From positions 1,922,001 through 1,986,000 of the forward strand of contig OZ007034.1 of the NCBI GenBank assembly GCA_963931635.1: a DNA stretch of 64,000 nucleotides, written 5' to 3'. This DNA comes from Caccoplasma sp905210875 (GTDB lineage: Bacteria; Bacteroidota; Bacteroidia; Bacteroidales; UBA11471). This document shows positions 8,100 to 16,999 of the stretch, piece after piece. A model generated the notes under the pieces. The model was not told the origin of the DNA, did not search any database, and was given only the letters and a program-made list of their open reading frames with translations. Position numbers and translations under genes: made by a program. Within the stretch, counting starts at the first letter, position 1. Every line of letters starts with the position of its first letter.

Positions 8100-8778
8100 T
8101 TATGGGCTAATCCCCCTGCTTTTATACATTTCGTCTATTTTGTCTAATAATGAAGTGTTTGCCTTTCGTTGCTCCATTTTGCTTCTCAACGATTTTGCCT
8201 TTTTCGCTTTTCCTGTCGCAAGGCACAACATATACAAGCCGATAGGGGTAGCCCAAAAGACTTTTTGTTTAGACCTGACATGAAACAGTTTAATTAGGAA
8301 AGTGTGTATTGAGTGATTGTCCTCTATTAAATCCCATAAATCATTCAAGCATTGATGTTGTTTTAATAAGGGCAAGACTCTATTCTGTAGTATAGAGCAA
8401 ATCAAATCTTTTATTGGTGAGCAATCTTGATTTGGGTGCAAAATGAACCAATAATCCTCTTTTCCAATAAAATTCCCTATACGAGTTCTTATCGGACAGG
8501 AATTTTCCAAAGGAAAATCACAGACCTCATTAAACAAACACATTGCATAATCACCCCAAGTTACACCAATGTTGATTGTGAATTGCCATGTGTTTGAAGA
8601 ATCATCAAATCCCCATCTGTCTTTTTTGCATATTGATACACCAATCTAATTCTCCTACATGAGCATAAAAGTTATTGCCGTTTTTCTTAAACTCAGCGGA
8701 TTTTAAAATAGGTGCTATACCTTCTTTGATAATATCGCAGAATTGTTTCTTAATATTTAGTTTTTCTTCTTCTGTCAT
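8100..8778 (-). pseudogene. DUF4304-like gene interrupted by a frameshift
   Basis: From the ATG at 8778 the frame gives 57 codons (MTEEEKLNIKKQF..., ...INMQKRQMGI) then stops. The missing continuation lies one frame over (DDSSNTWQFTINIGVTWG...) and runs on as 147 further residues from 8543 to the stop at 8100. The join is at a run of six A on the coding strand (8627-8622); a seventh A would restore a protein of about 225 aa that reads NMQKKDRWGFDDSSNTW through the join. The N-terminus (F..IIKEGIAPILKSAEFKKNGNNFY) resembles DUF4304 proteins, a family of unknown function. Real mutation, phase-variable tract or sequence error cannot be told apart here. Confidence 0.7.
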
Positions 8779-8828
8779 ATTAACCTAGACTTTATTCATT
8801 GGAGAAATATCTGTTTATGATTGATTTC

Positions 8829-9857
8829 TTAATACTCTTTCTTCTTTTTATCGAACGGATATTCATCGTTCCATGAATTTTCTTTTATAGTATAGATGTA
8901 GTTTCTATCTTCAAAGACTTCATCGCTAATTTGATGAAAAGTAGCGGCGTTAATGTCATTTAGTTGCTTCCTGTCAAAGAATACATACTGTTTGTCGGTT
9001 GCAATACGCCCGTAAAAATAGAACGTGGCATTTTCTACATCTAATGAGTCTTTGAGGAAAGGTTCTCCATTCAAGAAGAGCATATCATTAACTAAATATT
9101 TGCCGACACCGATTTCCTCAAAACGTTTAATATCTATATTCCGAACGATTACAGAATCACCATAAATAACATTTCTGCCATTGCGGAAATATTGATACCC
9201 CGGCTCAACAGGATGTTGCAAGGAATCTATACGCTGTAGTTCCCACTGTCCTGTTTTAGAATTAGGTACAGTCTGATAGACATAGTTCTTGTCTATAAAC
9301 CAATCCTCGCCTATAATCCTAAAACTGTTTCTATCGACATCAGTTCTCTTATCATTGTAGTAAACGTAATTTTTGTCTCGTATCCACTCATCCGACCTGC
9401 GGCCAAGACGATACACGAAATATTCGGCAGTTTCAGCATCTATGCTGCTATGGGAAGGTCTTATGAATGAACTGCTGCTGGAGAAATCGCGGATATAGAC
9501 ATTGTTTTTATCACACGCAACTCCGTTGGCATTGATATGGAATGTTTTGGCATCTACGTTTTCTATCAACTTGCTTCCAAACCAGACATGTGTTGCATCC
9601 TTTGCCAAGTTGTCATCTAATACCATAAATGTTGCCTTGTCCACGTCTTTGAGGTATCCCCAATTACCGTAATTGATCAGGTTTAGCGAATGTTCAACAG
9701 AGATATAGTATATGCCTCTGATATTTTGATAGTAGGTATAATAATCACTGTTAACTTTATGACCTCTGGGTATAGGGAAGCCAAAAGACAACAATGCAAA
9801 AACATATAGGCCAATTATAGAAGCTGTGATAATTGCTATTTTGGAATACCTTTTCAT
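8829..9857 (-). CDS. DKNYY-repeat protein, membrane-anchored
   Basis: 342 aa. A single N-terminal hydrophobic helix (residues about 7-27) acts as signal anchor. The rest holds repeats with D-K-N/Q-Y-V-Y, e.g. RDKNYVYYND, IDKNYVYQT, TDKQYVFFDRK, DRNYIYTIK, the signature of the DKNYY family, probably an extracytoplasmic beta structure. Function unknown; found in varied cargo regions of Bacteroidetes. It lies on the same strand as the broken DUF4304 gene, 50 bp before it, so the two were likely one cargo operon. Its AT-rich sequence fits transfer. Confidence 0.75.
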   Translation of the reverse strand: MKRYSKIAIITASIIGLYVFALLSFGFPIPRGHKVNSDYYTYYQNIRGIYYISVEHSLNLINYGNWGYLKDVDKATFMVLDDNLAKDATHVWFGSKLIENVDAKTFHINANGVACDKNNVYIRDFSSSSSFIRPSHSSIDAETAEYFVYRLGRRSDEWIRDKNYVYYNDKRTDVDRNSFRIIGEDWFIDKNYVYQTVPNSKTGQWELQRIDSLQHPVEPGYQYFRNGRNVIYGDSVIVRNIDIKRFEEIGVGKYLVNDMLFLNGEPFLKDSLDVENATFYFYGRIATDKQYVFFDRKQLNDINAATFHQISDEVFEDRNYIYTIKENSWNDEYPFDKKKKEY

Positions 9858-9904
9858 TATATCCTTAATTCCGCAACACTATTATAAATATAACTTTTTA
9901 AGTA

Positions 9905-9929
9905 CCTGAGCAACAAAAAGTTGCTCAGG
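9905..9929 (+). terminator. Palindrome at the left edge of the IS
   Basis: CCTGAGCAAC and GTTGCTCAGG form a perfect 10-bp stem around AAAAA, followed by ATTTT. It could stop transcription entering the IS from outside. Confidence 0.5.
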
Positions 9930-9931
9930 AT

Positions 9932-9962
9932 TTTGCCATGTCAGATTTTTCACCTATCTTAG
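9932..9962 (+). promoter_or_regulatory. Transposase promoter overlapping an anti-start arm
   Basis: TTTG (9932-9935), 19 bp, TATCTTAG (9955-9962): close to the Bacteroidales consensus. The 11 bases at 9932-9942 are the reverse complement of 9996-10006, which covers the transposase start codon. Confidence 0.6.
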
Positions 9963-9998
9963 TGTTGCAAATCAAAATATGTATCAAACCCGACAGAC

Positions 9999-11285
9999 AT
10001 GGCAAAGGTAGCAATAAAATCTGAGAAACTCTCTCCTTTTGGAGGTATTTTTCCAATAATGGAGCAATTTGATTCCAAGCTCTCATCTGTAATCGACTCA
10101 ACCCTCGGTATGAGATGCAGGCTGTATGGTTATCAATACAGCGAAATCATCCGTTCGCTTATGAGCGTTTATTTCTGTGGCGGCTCATGCATCGAGGATG
10201 TCACCACTCATCTGATGTATCACCTCTCGCTTCATCCGACACTTCGCACATGCAGTGCCGACACGATTCTCAGAGCCATAAAGGAACTGACCCAGGATAA
10301 CATTTCCTACACATCCGACACTGGCAAGACCTACGACTTCAACACGGCAGACAAGCTGAATACACTGCTCCTCAATTGCCTATTGTCCACAGGGCAGCTG
10401 AAAGAGGGCGAGGGGTATGACGTTGACTTCGACCACCAGTTCATAGAGGCTGAGAAGTATGATGCGAAGCCTACATACAAGAAGTTCCTTGGTTATCGCC
10501 CTGGCGTGGCAGTTATTGGCGACTTGATTGTCGGCATTGAGAACAGCGACGGCAACACAAATGTCCGTTTCCACCAGAAGGACACGCTGAAGAGGTTCTT
10601 TGAAAGGTTTGAACAGAACAAGCTTATTATCAACCGTTTCAGAGCTGATTGCGGCTCGTGTTCTGAAGAGATAGTGGAAGAGATTGCTAAACACTGCAAG
10701 ACCTTCTATATCCGTGCCAACCGATGCAGTTCGCTCTACAATGACATCTTTGCCCTCAGAGGTTGGAAGAAAGTGAAATTGGGCGGTATTGAGTTTGAGC
10801 TGGCCTCCATTCTCATCGAGAAATGGAAAGGGAAGGCATACCGTCTTGTGATTCAAAGACAGAAGCGGATAGACGGCGAACTCGACCTGTGGGAAGGAGA
10901 ATACACCTACCGCTGCATCCTTACAAATGACTACGAGTCTTCCGAGAAAGAGATTGTCGAATTCTATAACCTCCGTGGAGGGAAGGAACGCATCTTCGAT
11001 GACATGAATAACGGATTCGGCTGGAACAGGCTTCCAAAATCCTTCATGGGAGAAAACACGGTGTTTCTTCTGCTTACGGCACTCATACGCAACTTCTATA
11101 AATTCATCATGGCGAGGCTTGACGTGAAGAGGTTCGGACTCAAAGCAACAAGCCGCATCAAGGCGTTTGTCTTCAAGTTCATCTCTGTGCCAGCAAAATG
11201 GGTCAGGACATCAAGGCAGTATGTGCTGAATATCTATTCATGCAACAACGCTTATGCTGATGTGTTCCAGAATGACTTTGGATAA
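9999..11285 (+). CDS. IS1380 family transposase
   Basis: 428 aa DDE transposase, near full length for the family. Recognisable parts: N-terminal SEKLSPFGGIFPIMEQFD, the first catalytic block YDVDFDHQFIEAEKYDAKPTYK, the RADCGSCSEEI block, and a C-terminal YNLRGGKERIFDDMNNGFGWNRLP with the last acidic residue. It catalyses cut-and-paste movement of its own IS. The reading frame is intact, so it may be active. Related IS elements in Bacteroides are known for switching on nearby resistance genes; here no such gene is adjacent. Confidence 0.93.
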   Translation: MAKVAIKSEKLSPFGGIFPIMEQFDSKLSSVIDSTLGMRCRLYGYQYSEIIRSLMSVYFCGGSCIEDVTTHLMYHLSLHPTLRTCSADTILRAIKELTQDNISYTSDTGKTYDFNTADKLNTLLLNCLLSTGQLKEGEGYDVDFDHQFIEAEKYDAKPTYKKFLGYRPGVAVIGDLIVGIENSDGNTNVRFHQKDTLKRFFERFEQNKLIINRFRADCGSCSEEIVEEIAKHCKTFYIRANRCSSLYNDIFALRGWKKVKLGGIEFELASILIEKWKGKAYRLVIQRQKRIDGELDLWEGEYTYRCILTNDYESSEKEIVEFYNLRGGKERIFDDMNNGFGWNRLPKSFMGENTVFLLLTALIRNFYKFIMARLDVKRFGLKATSRIKAFVFKFISVPAKWVRTSRQYVLNIYSCNNAYADVFQNDFG

Positions 11286-11494
11286 CACCGGCAACTTATG
11301 GTCGTGACTTTGCGTATTGCCTCAAGTCGCATGGTGGGGTAAGGGGCGTTTATATGTCTTTATGGTGACATTCGATGCACTGTGCCCCCTTTTTACTAAC
11401 GATGCAGATTATTTTCGCTTCTGTATCATATAGGCGCGTAGTTGCGGATTTGAGGTATATATTTCCTATTTTGAAATCCGATAACAAAATTACA

Positions 11495-11537
11495 AAAAAA
11501 GTACCGTTTATCAGTCATTTATGGACGGTACTTTTTT
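11495..11537 (-). terminator. Terminator after the relaxase gene
   Basis: A perfect 13-bp stem (11495-11507 with 11525-11537), core GTACCGT, with A/T runs on both outer sides; suits termination from either direction. It lies 22 bp beyond the relaxase stop. Confidence 0.8.
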
Positions 11538-11558
11538 GTTTCTCAATGCAATATCCGA

Positions 11559-12962
11559 TTACAGTTTCATCCCCCTGCTTTTCCTTTGCGGCTGTATGGG
11601 ACAGCGAATGTTCTGCCTTAATTTGTTGAACTGTTCCTTGAACCATTCGCCAATCGGTTGCCTGTTTATGGTCAGCATCAGTTTGTTGTCATCAGTCGGA
11701 TTCTTTTCCACCTTGAAAACATCGTTCTTGATGTCAAACTTCCGTCTGTGTTCTTCGGAATAAATCCTGCCATTGCACCTAATAGCCTCTTTCTTTGTCA
11801 GTAGGCTCTCTATCATTTCTTTGGTGAAGCCGATAGCTGCGCACAGCTTTTCCATTCTCAGCATCTCCCTAAGCATCGGGAACCATTTGAATGCCTTTTC
11901 AAGAATAGTATTCAGCCGTGATATTTCCTTGTCTTTGGCTTCAAGTTCCTGCTTGTGTATTCCTTGCAGATTACGTATATGCCTGCCGTGCTGTTCCTGC
12001 ATGTGCTGCATTTGGGCTTTCAAGTCATCAATTCCCTTGTCCCGTTTGGCAATTTCCTGACGCAATTCGTCATTGGACTGCTCCAGTTTCTTCATTTTTC
12101 CACTACCGAAAAGAGAACCCACTCCGCTTGCTATAACCGTGGCAGCATCGGTAGCCGCGCTTTTGAGCTTGTCCGTGCGTATCTCCGATTTTACCTGTCT
12201 GAGTTCCTGTTCGGCAAGGTTTACCTGCTGTTCCTTATGCCGCTTTATGGCTTCTATACGTTGCAGTTCGGCTTTCTGTTTCTCAATGATGAAGTCGTTC
12301 CGTTCCAGATGTTCTTTGCCTGTTACGGCTTTTGACTTACCACGCTCCATCAGAAGGATGTCGGATGCCAAGGTCTGCATCTGCATCATGTCATCGTCAT
12401 TGAGTTTGCGGCTCTTGCCTGTATCGTGGTTCATCCAGTCGAATACGATATGCGCATGGTAATTCGGCTTAAACCACCTTTTACCTACCTTGAAACTCTC
12501 CCTGTCCTCCGGGTCAGGCTGTCCGTTCAGCCAATGTCCTTCATCTTTGTGCAGGAAGATTTGGAGCGGAGTGATGCCCCAGCGTTTTTGGCATTCTTCG
12601 CCAAATCTACGCACATCCGCCAGTGTCGTGTCCGGTCTGACGAGCAACACGCCCTCACGTATGGGTGAACATCCCGCCACTTTGATAATCTTGCCGTTCT
12701 TCCCTTTGCGCTCACGCTCTTTTTCCTGCATGGCACGACCAGTCTTTTCCTTGACCATCCGTTTGATGTCCTCATAGTGCGCCTGCAATTCGGGATTGCC
12801 GAAGTCCGGGTTTATCCACTGCTCGTTATTCGCAGAGAGTTCGGATACCACATATACCTTGGATTTTCCGATGTTGCGCATATACTCGGCAGTTCTCCGG
12901 TTATGAGCCTCGCTCGATGCTACATTGCAAGGCTTGATATGTATGCTTGATTTTGTTGCCAT
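11559..12962 (-). CDS. MobV-family relaxase
   Basis: Nicks oriT and leads the DNA strand during mobilization. From the ATG at 12962 (MATKSSIHIKPCNVASSEAH) it is 467 aa; an upstream ATG at 13016 would add 18 residues. The catalytic half has the HxDE-type motif (IFLHKDEGHW) and the metal-binding KPNYHAHIVFDW. The second half is a long coiled coil (residues about 230-360), followed by a C-terminal domain with WFKEQFNKLRQ. Preceded by a repeat-rich intergenic region likely to be oriT. Confidence 0.9.
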   Translation of the reverse strand: MATKSSIHIKPCNVASSEAHNRRTAEYMRNIGKSKVYVVSELSANNEQWINPDFGNPELQAHYEDIKRMVKEKTGRAMQEKERERKGKNGKIIKVAGCSPIREGVLLVRPDTTLADVRRFGEECQKRWGITPLQIFLHKDEGHWLNGQPDPEDRESFKVGKRWFKPNYHAHIVFDWMNHDTGKSRKLNDDDMMQMQTLASDILLMERGKSKAVTGKEHLERNDFIIEKQKAELQRIEAIKRHKEQQVNLAEQELRQVKSEIRTDKLKSAATDAATVIASGVGSLFGSGKMKKLEQSNDELRQEIAKRDKGIDDLKAQMQHMQEQHGRHIRNLQGIHKQELEAKDKEISRLNTILEKAFKWFPMLREMLRMEKLCAAIGFTKEMIESLLTKKEAIRCNGRIYSEEHRRKFDIKNDVFKVEKNPTDDNKLMLTINRQPIGEWFKEQFNKLRQNIRCPIQPQRKSRGMKL

Positions 12963-13016
12963 CTTTTCAATTTTTGATTCGGTTATTACTAATTTTGTTT
13001 GCTGCTTTCCGCTCAT

Positions 13017-13187
13017 AACCGCAGGGGGTTCTTAGGGGTGTAACCCATAAGCGGAGTTTCCAAAGAGAGGGTCACTCTTTGGTCGGGTTGCACAGGGCTG
13101 AAAGCCCTTGCCGGGTTCTTAGGGCAGCGTCCTAAGCCCCTCGGGAGAGCCCACAACTACGAAAGCGAAGCGTGTAGTTATAGTGGG
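13017..13187. other. Candidate origin of transfer (oriT)
   Basis: 171 bp between primase and relaxase genes, packed with dyads: CCAAAGAG/CTCTTTGG (13060-13067, 13075-13082), GGGCT/AGCCC (13095-13107), CTTAGG/CCTAAG (about 13118-13136), and a long interrupted stem GCCCAC..AACTAC/GTAGTT..GTGGGC (13149-13188). MobV relaxases usually act just upstream of their own gene, which fits. The nick site is not identified. Confidence 0.55.
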
Positions 13188-14144
13188 CTATAACCGGAAG
13201 CCTTTCGGTTTCTTGGATAGCGTATCATTCTTCTTTCTGACGGATTGCATTTGCTCTTTTCCATCAGCCATGCGTTTCTGCAAATACTCGTTCAGGTCTT
13301 TGCATCCGCAGTAGATTTGTGAAGCGTCCCGTATATGCCGTGTGCTTTCATATTCCTTGCGGATTTGCTGAAGGGCTTCCATTCCTGCACGGTCATTGTC
13401 AAAAAAACAGTGGATGCGCTCATAGCTTCCCAACGGATAAAGTGCTTTGGAAACATTGGCAACAGAGTTCAGAACCATGTAGTCTTGCCTGTCGAAATCA
13501 GGGTATTGCGGACAGCTTTCAAGCCGCAGGGTCAGAAAGGAAAGATAGTCCATAAACCCTTCAAAGATGAAACAGGTTGTTTTCGGTTCTTGTTGCCGTA
13601 TATGGGTAATGGCTTTAGGTGCGATACAGCCCTTGAAATATTGGTTGCGGATTTCATAGCCGCCCGACATGTTGGGAAACGCAATGGCGAAGTACCGTTT
13701 GCCATTGTGCGTAAACCGCGCTTCCTTACATTCTTTTTTCGCCAGTGCCGGATTTATTCCCCTTTCCTGCAAGTAAGCGAGCAAGGCAGGAGAAGAAAGC
13801 GGCACAATTTCCAACTGTTGGAAACTCGGCTCTGTAAATGACTGCTTGCGAAAAGAGAAAGAAACGGGGCGCGCGTGCGGTACCTGTTCCTCTATGCGTT
13901 TCAAAAGGTACGGCACGCTGTCCGTTGCGTAGAGGTGCGAAGCCAGTGCAATGATGTTGCCGCCCTTGCCGAGCGCAAAATCATACCATTGGTTCCGCTC
14001 GGTGTTCACCTTGAACGAGGCTTCGGTTTCTTCCCTGAACGGTGACTTGTACCACAGGTTGATGCCCTGCCGCTTCACCGGGCTATATCCCAAGCTGTGC
14101 AGGTATTCTTCCAGTCTGATTTGTTTTGCTGTCTGTATGTCCAT
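13188..14144 (-). CDS. CHC2/toprim primase-like protein of mobile element
   Basis: 318 aa. The N-terminus (RLEEYLHSLGYSPVKRQGINLWYKSPFR...SFKVNTERNQWYDFALGKGGNII) resembles the CHC2 zinc-finger region of DnaG-type primases, although the Cys/His zinc ligands are mostly replaced. A toprim domain follows (CFIFEGFMDYLSFLTL; HCFFDNDRAGMEALQQI with the DxD-like metal site). Likely primes replication of the excised or transferred strand. Intact frame; 170 bp upstream of the relaxase gene. Confidence 0.85.
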   Translation of the reverse strand: MDIQTAKQIRLEEYLHSLGYSPVKRQGINLWYKSPFREETEASFKVNTERNQWYDFALGKGGNIIALASHLYATDSVPYLLKRIEEQVPHARPVSFSFRKQSFTEPSFQQLEIVPLSSPALLAYLQERGINPALAKKECKEARFTHNGKRYFAIAFPNMSGGYEIRNQYFKGCIAPKAITHIRQQEPKTTCFIFEGFMDYLSFLTLRLESCPQYPDFDRQDYMVLNSVANVSKALYPLGSYERIHCFFDNDRAGMEALQQIRKEYESTRHIRDASQIYCGCKDLNEYLQKRMADGKEQMQSVRKKNDTLSKKPKGFRL

Positions 14145-14218
14145 AAATGATTGTCTTTATCGGTTATTGTTTGATTTTCTTTTCGCCAGTACCTGTTTAT
14201 AAGTTACTGGCTGTATAA

Positions 14219-14341
14219 CCACTTCACTTTATTGTCGTATATATAGGATACGGCTTAAAGTGAAGCGGTTTGATGTGTCCCTGCAACCACTTCGCTTTAT
14301 CCTAATATATAGACCCGGAGAATAAAGTGAAGTGATTGCAG
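14219..14341. repeat. Two tandem dyads built on ACTTCACTTTAT
   Basis: Dyad 1: CCACTTCACTTTA (14219-14231) with TAAAGTGAAGCGG (14256-14268 approx.). Dyad 2: 20-bp arms 14281-14300 and 14322-14341 with two mismatches, each containing ACTTCRCTTTAT. Four copies of the motif in alternate orientation, between the ATPase and primase genes. They might be a replication origin or a control site; neither is proven. Confidence 0.6.
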
Positions 14342-14349
14342 GAAGCGTG

Positions 14350-15426
14350 TCAATAGTGGAAATCCGGTTCATACCTGTACTTCCTGCCGTTTTCCTGCAC
14401 TATCATCCGCTTGTTCTTCAACACAGTGATAAGTTTGACCAGCTTGTTGTCGCTTAACGGAACACCTACCAAGGCATACGACTCTTTCAATGCTTTGCTC
14501 AGTTCCTTATATCCGTATTCGTCCTGCAACGAAAATGCGGCTTCCAGTGCTATCCGGTGTTGTTGCTCGGAAATGTCCTTGCAGGCATCGAACCTTTCAC
14601 CTTGGGGTCTGCCGGGTGCTTTGGCTTCTGTCTGGTAATCCTCTATCAGTTCGGGCAGTGCCCTGTCATTGATGCGGAAGGCAAACGGCTCGAAATCCAT
14701 CGCTCGGATGTGCATGGCGGAAACCTTGCTTATGTTCCCGTTGCTCTTGTCCTTTTCAACGAGCAGCACGGTTTCAGCCTTGTTGTTCAGTTCCGTGCCG
14801 ATATGTCCCCTCGCGTTCTCATCCCCCTTGTTCTGGTGGAGTATCGTGTGGATATGTATCTGCCTGTCGTCCGTCCACTGCATCAGTTTCGATATGATGC
14901 GTGTCGATTCGCTGGGGCTGTTGATGTCATACACCATGTCACGGATACCGTCTATCACCACCAGACCAAGGTTCGGCGTATGGTAGATTGCCTGTTCGAC
15001 AATCCTTATGCGCTGCTCCGGCGTGTATTTCCGCAGGGCAAGGAACTCAAGGTTCTCGTTGTCCCTGTCATCGGGCAGCCCTGCCATGCGCATGATGCGT
15101 TCCATCACATTCAGGCAGTGGTGAGGGCTTTGCTCCGTATCGACATACAGCACTTTCCGCTTGGCTTCGGGAAGCTCAGCCACATACCTGAGCACCGTGC
15201 CGTTCTTCAAAGCCGCAGCCACGATAGCCGACACATTGAATGTCTTCTTGCTCTTGGCTTTGCCGATGGATGCGCTGAAATTTCCCAGCGTGCCGATTAC
15301 AGAACCTTTCACGCTGAGGATTTCGGGCGCTTTCTCGTATTTTCCCGACAGGCTCAGCCGTGAGGCTTGCCAGAGGATTACCGCCTGTTCGTCCGATATT
15401 TCCCGGATGTCTTTCATATATTCCAT
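14350..15426 (-). CDS. RecA-like AAA ATPase of mobile element (RepA-type)
   Basis: 358 aa. The N-terminal Walker A region is SASIGKAKSKKT, followed by a KVLYVDTEQS strand and Walker B LGLVVIDGIRDMVYDI, with HTILHQNKGDENARGHIGTEL after it. This is the AAA_25/RepA-type helicase-like ATPase commonly paired with a toprim primase in Bacteroides mobilizable elements. The C-terminus (YELSKALKESYALVGVP) looks like a winged helix. It follows the DUF3853 gene by 14 bp, so they form an operon. Confidence 0.85.
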   Translation of the reverse strand: MEYMKDIREISDEQAVILWQASRLSLSGKYEKAPEILSVKGSVIGTLGNFSASIGKAKSKKTFNVSAIVAAALKNGTVLRYVAELPEAKRKVLYVDTEQSPHHCLNVMERIMRMAGLPDDRDNENLEFLALRKYTPEQRIRIVEQAIYHTPNLGLVVIDGIRDMVYDINSPSESTRIISKLMQWTDDRQIHIHTILHQNKGDENARGHIGTELNNKAETVLLVEKDKSNGNISKVSAMHIRAMDFEPFAFRINDRALPELIEDYQTEAKAPGRPQGERFDACKDISEQQHRIALEAAFSLQDEYGYKELSKALKESYALVGVPLSDNKLVKLITVLKNKRMIVQENGRKYRYEPDFHY

Positions 15427-15440
15427 AGCGATTCCTCCCG

Positions 15441-15749
15441 TTACTTGCGTCCGCCTGTTTTCTTTCCTGCCAGTTCAAGGGCAAGTTCCGCGTCCACGAT
15501 AATCTTGCGCCCTATCTGAGTGATAGCCTTGTCTATCTTTCCGCTTTTCTTTATGCGGTTGGCGGTAGGCAGGCTGCACCCGAACAGCTTGGCTATGCCG
15601 AGTATGCCGTACACATATTTCCTGCTTGTGTCCGTTACGGGCTGCGGCTGCGCTTCTGTCTGACCGGAAGCGTGCCTGCTTAACATGATGAACTCTTCGC
15701 CTGTCATCTGCCAGACGGGTTTGGATAATAATTCTTGGATATTTGTCAT
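15441..15749 (-). CDS. DUF3853 family helix-turn-helix protein
   Basis: 102 aa. Begins MTNIQELLSKPVWQMTGEEF, the DUF3853 start, and ends with an excisionase/MerR-like helix-turn-helix (YGILGIAKLFGCSLPTANRIKKSGKID). Such proteins precede the replication ATPase in these elements and may act as excisionase or replication regulator. First gene of the replication operon. Confidence 0.85.
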   Translation of the reverse strand: MTNIQELLSKPVWQMTGEEFIMLSRHASGQTEAQPQPVTDTSRKYVYGILGIAKLFGCSLPTANRIKKSGKIDKAITQIGRKIIVDAELALELAGKKTGGRK

Positions 15750-15905
15750 CGTCCAATCTAATTAGTCGTTAAACAATCAGCCCTGCGCACTGGCTGTTAT
15801 TTCTGTTCTCGAACGATGCAAAATTAGGTAGGGTTATGGGTGGTAAGGATGGGGATGGTATAATCCGAATATCGCTGTATCTTATTGAATATCAGAAAAT
15901 AAAAA

Positions 15906-15933
15906 TACCACTCAAAAATAAATTTGAGTGGTA
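15906..15933 (-). terminator. Terminator of the DUF1016 operon
   Basis: Perfect 11-bp stem TACCACTCAAA/TTTGAGTGGTA, with a T-rich tract following on the minus strand; 40 bp beyond the 339-aa gene. Confidence 0.8.
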
Positions 15934-15972
15934 AAAGTGGAACTTTCGTAAAATATCAGGATATGTCACCGA

Positions 15973-16992
15973 TTATCTGAATATATGTTCCATTTCCTTG
16001 GCGAATTTCTGGTTGCTGTCACTGGGAAAATCGGAAACTGGCTCCTTGTACTTTGACTTGTAGTAGCTGTCATCAATACCCAGCAGTTTCAGTATCCCGT
16101 CTTTCCATTTTTCCCTGTCCTGTTTGGGGAGTTTCTCGCCCATCAGAAATATCAGATAGCATACACGTATTTTCTCTCTCGGTTTGATTTTCAGCTTGCA
16201 GTTACAGGGGTGCAGGTTCATATTGGCATAGAAATCCGGTGCGGAAATTTCCTCGAACTGTTCTCCAACACATACCTCATGAATGAGCGAAAGCAATTTC
16301 ATGCTGAAATACTCTTGTTGTTCATCCGCCGCTTCCTGCTGACTGATTGGCTTGCCCGGCTCGTCCTGTCGGTTCCCGTCAGAAATGTATTTCTTCAATA
16401 TATCCAGAAAAAGGCAGCTTTGGCGGTACATGTCCTCACAACGGTTCTTCATATATTGGAATGCCTCTTTCCTTGCTGCCTTTTGCTGGTCATAGAGTTC
16501 ATTCAGTTTGGCTCTTTCCTTGTCATATTCAGCCTTGCAGCGTTCATATTCTTTTTCAGCCTGTTTTTCCTCTTCGGCAGTATGTTCCCTGTAGCCAATG
16601 GAATCATACCTGTTGTTGGCTTCATTCAGCGGTTTGCTCAGGCTCCTTGTTACATCCAGTTGGGCTTCAATTTCAAAGGAATACCTTTCCATGTGTCGAT
16701 AGCAAGCACGCTCTACGGCACTATCACTCAACGGGCACACCTCATAAGCCTGTATGCTCTTTTCTATTTCGGTTTTCAGGCTGTTGAGTATCAAGGTGTA
16801 TTGTTCTTTTTGCCTGTCAAGCACCAGTTCAAGGATAGCAGCCTCAAAAGACTTCATGTCATTGTATTCCTGACAGAAATCGGAAATGAATTTTTGCCTG
16901 TCAAAAGAGAAAACGCGATTGTCTATATAGTCCCTGTATATTCTGTTGAGTTCCCCGTATCGGGGAATCATCGTCTGTATCTTGTCTGCCAT
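15973..16992 (-). CDS. Mobile-element protein of unknown function, coiled coil
   Basis: 339 aa from the ATG at 16992; an ATG at 17022 adds 10 residues and would overlap the previous gene. Predominantly helical: residues about 140-205 (EEEKQAEKEYERCKAEYDKE) are a charged coiled coil. The C-terminus contains NLHPCNCKLKIKPREKIRV and a LLGIDDSYYKSKY segment. I do not recognise a domain. It follows the DUF1016 nuclease gene within 8 bp, so the two are probably expressed as a unit. Confidence 0.6.
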   Translation of the reverse strand: MADKIQTMIPRYGELNRIYRDYIDNRVFSFDRQKFISDFCQEYNDMKSFEAAILELVLDRQKEQYTLILNSLKTEIEKSIQAYEVCPLSDSAVERACYRHMERYSFEIEAQLDVTRSLSKPLNEANNRYDSIGYREHTAEEEKQAEKEYERCKAEYDKERAKLNELYDQQKAARKEAFQYMKNRCEDMYRQSCLFLDILKKYISDGNRQDEPGKPISQQEAADEQQEYFSMKLLSLIHEVCVGEQFEEISAPDFYANMNLHPCNCKLKIKPREKIRVCYLIFLMGEKLPKQDREKWKDGILKLLGIDDSYYKSKYKEPVSDFPSDSNQKFAKEMEHIFR

Positions 16993-16999
16993 AAGTGTC

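Larger units (their letters stand above)
9905..11453 (+). mobile_element. IS1380-family insertion sequence (ends approximate)
   Basis: One 428-aa transposase ORF of IS1380 type sits between cargo and the mob gene. I see no clean pair of terminal inverted repeats: the outermost similar pair, starting CCTGAGC at 9905 and ending TTTGAGG at 11453, is weak. No flanking target duplication could be shown. The element is an insertion within the larger mobilizable element. Confidence 0.65.

Noticed and set aside
8100..9857. DUF4304 and DKNYY genes as an immunity island against type VI toxins
   Set aside because: Such islands exist in Bacteroidales, but nothing here matches a known immunity family and only two cargo genes are present.
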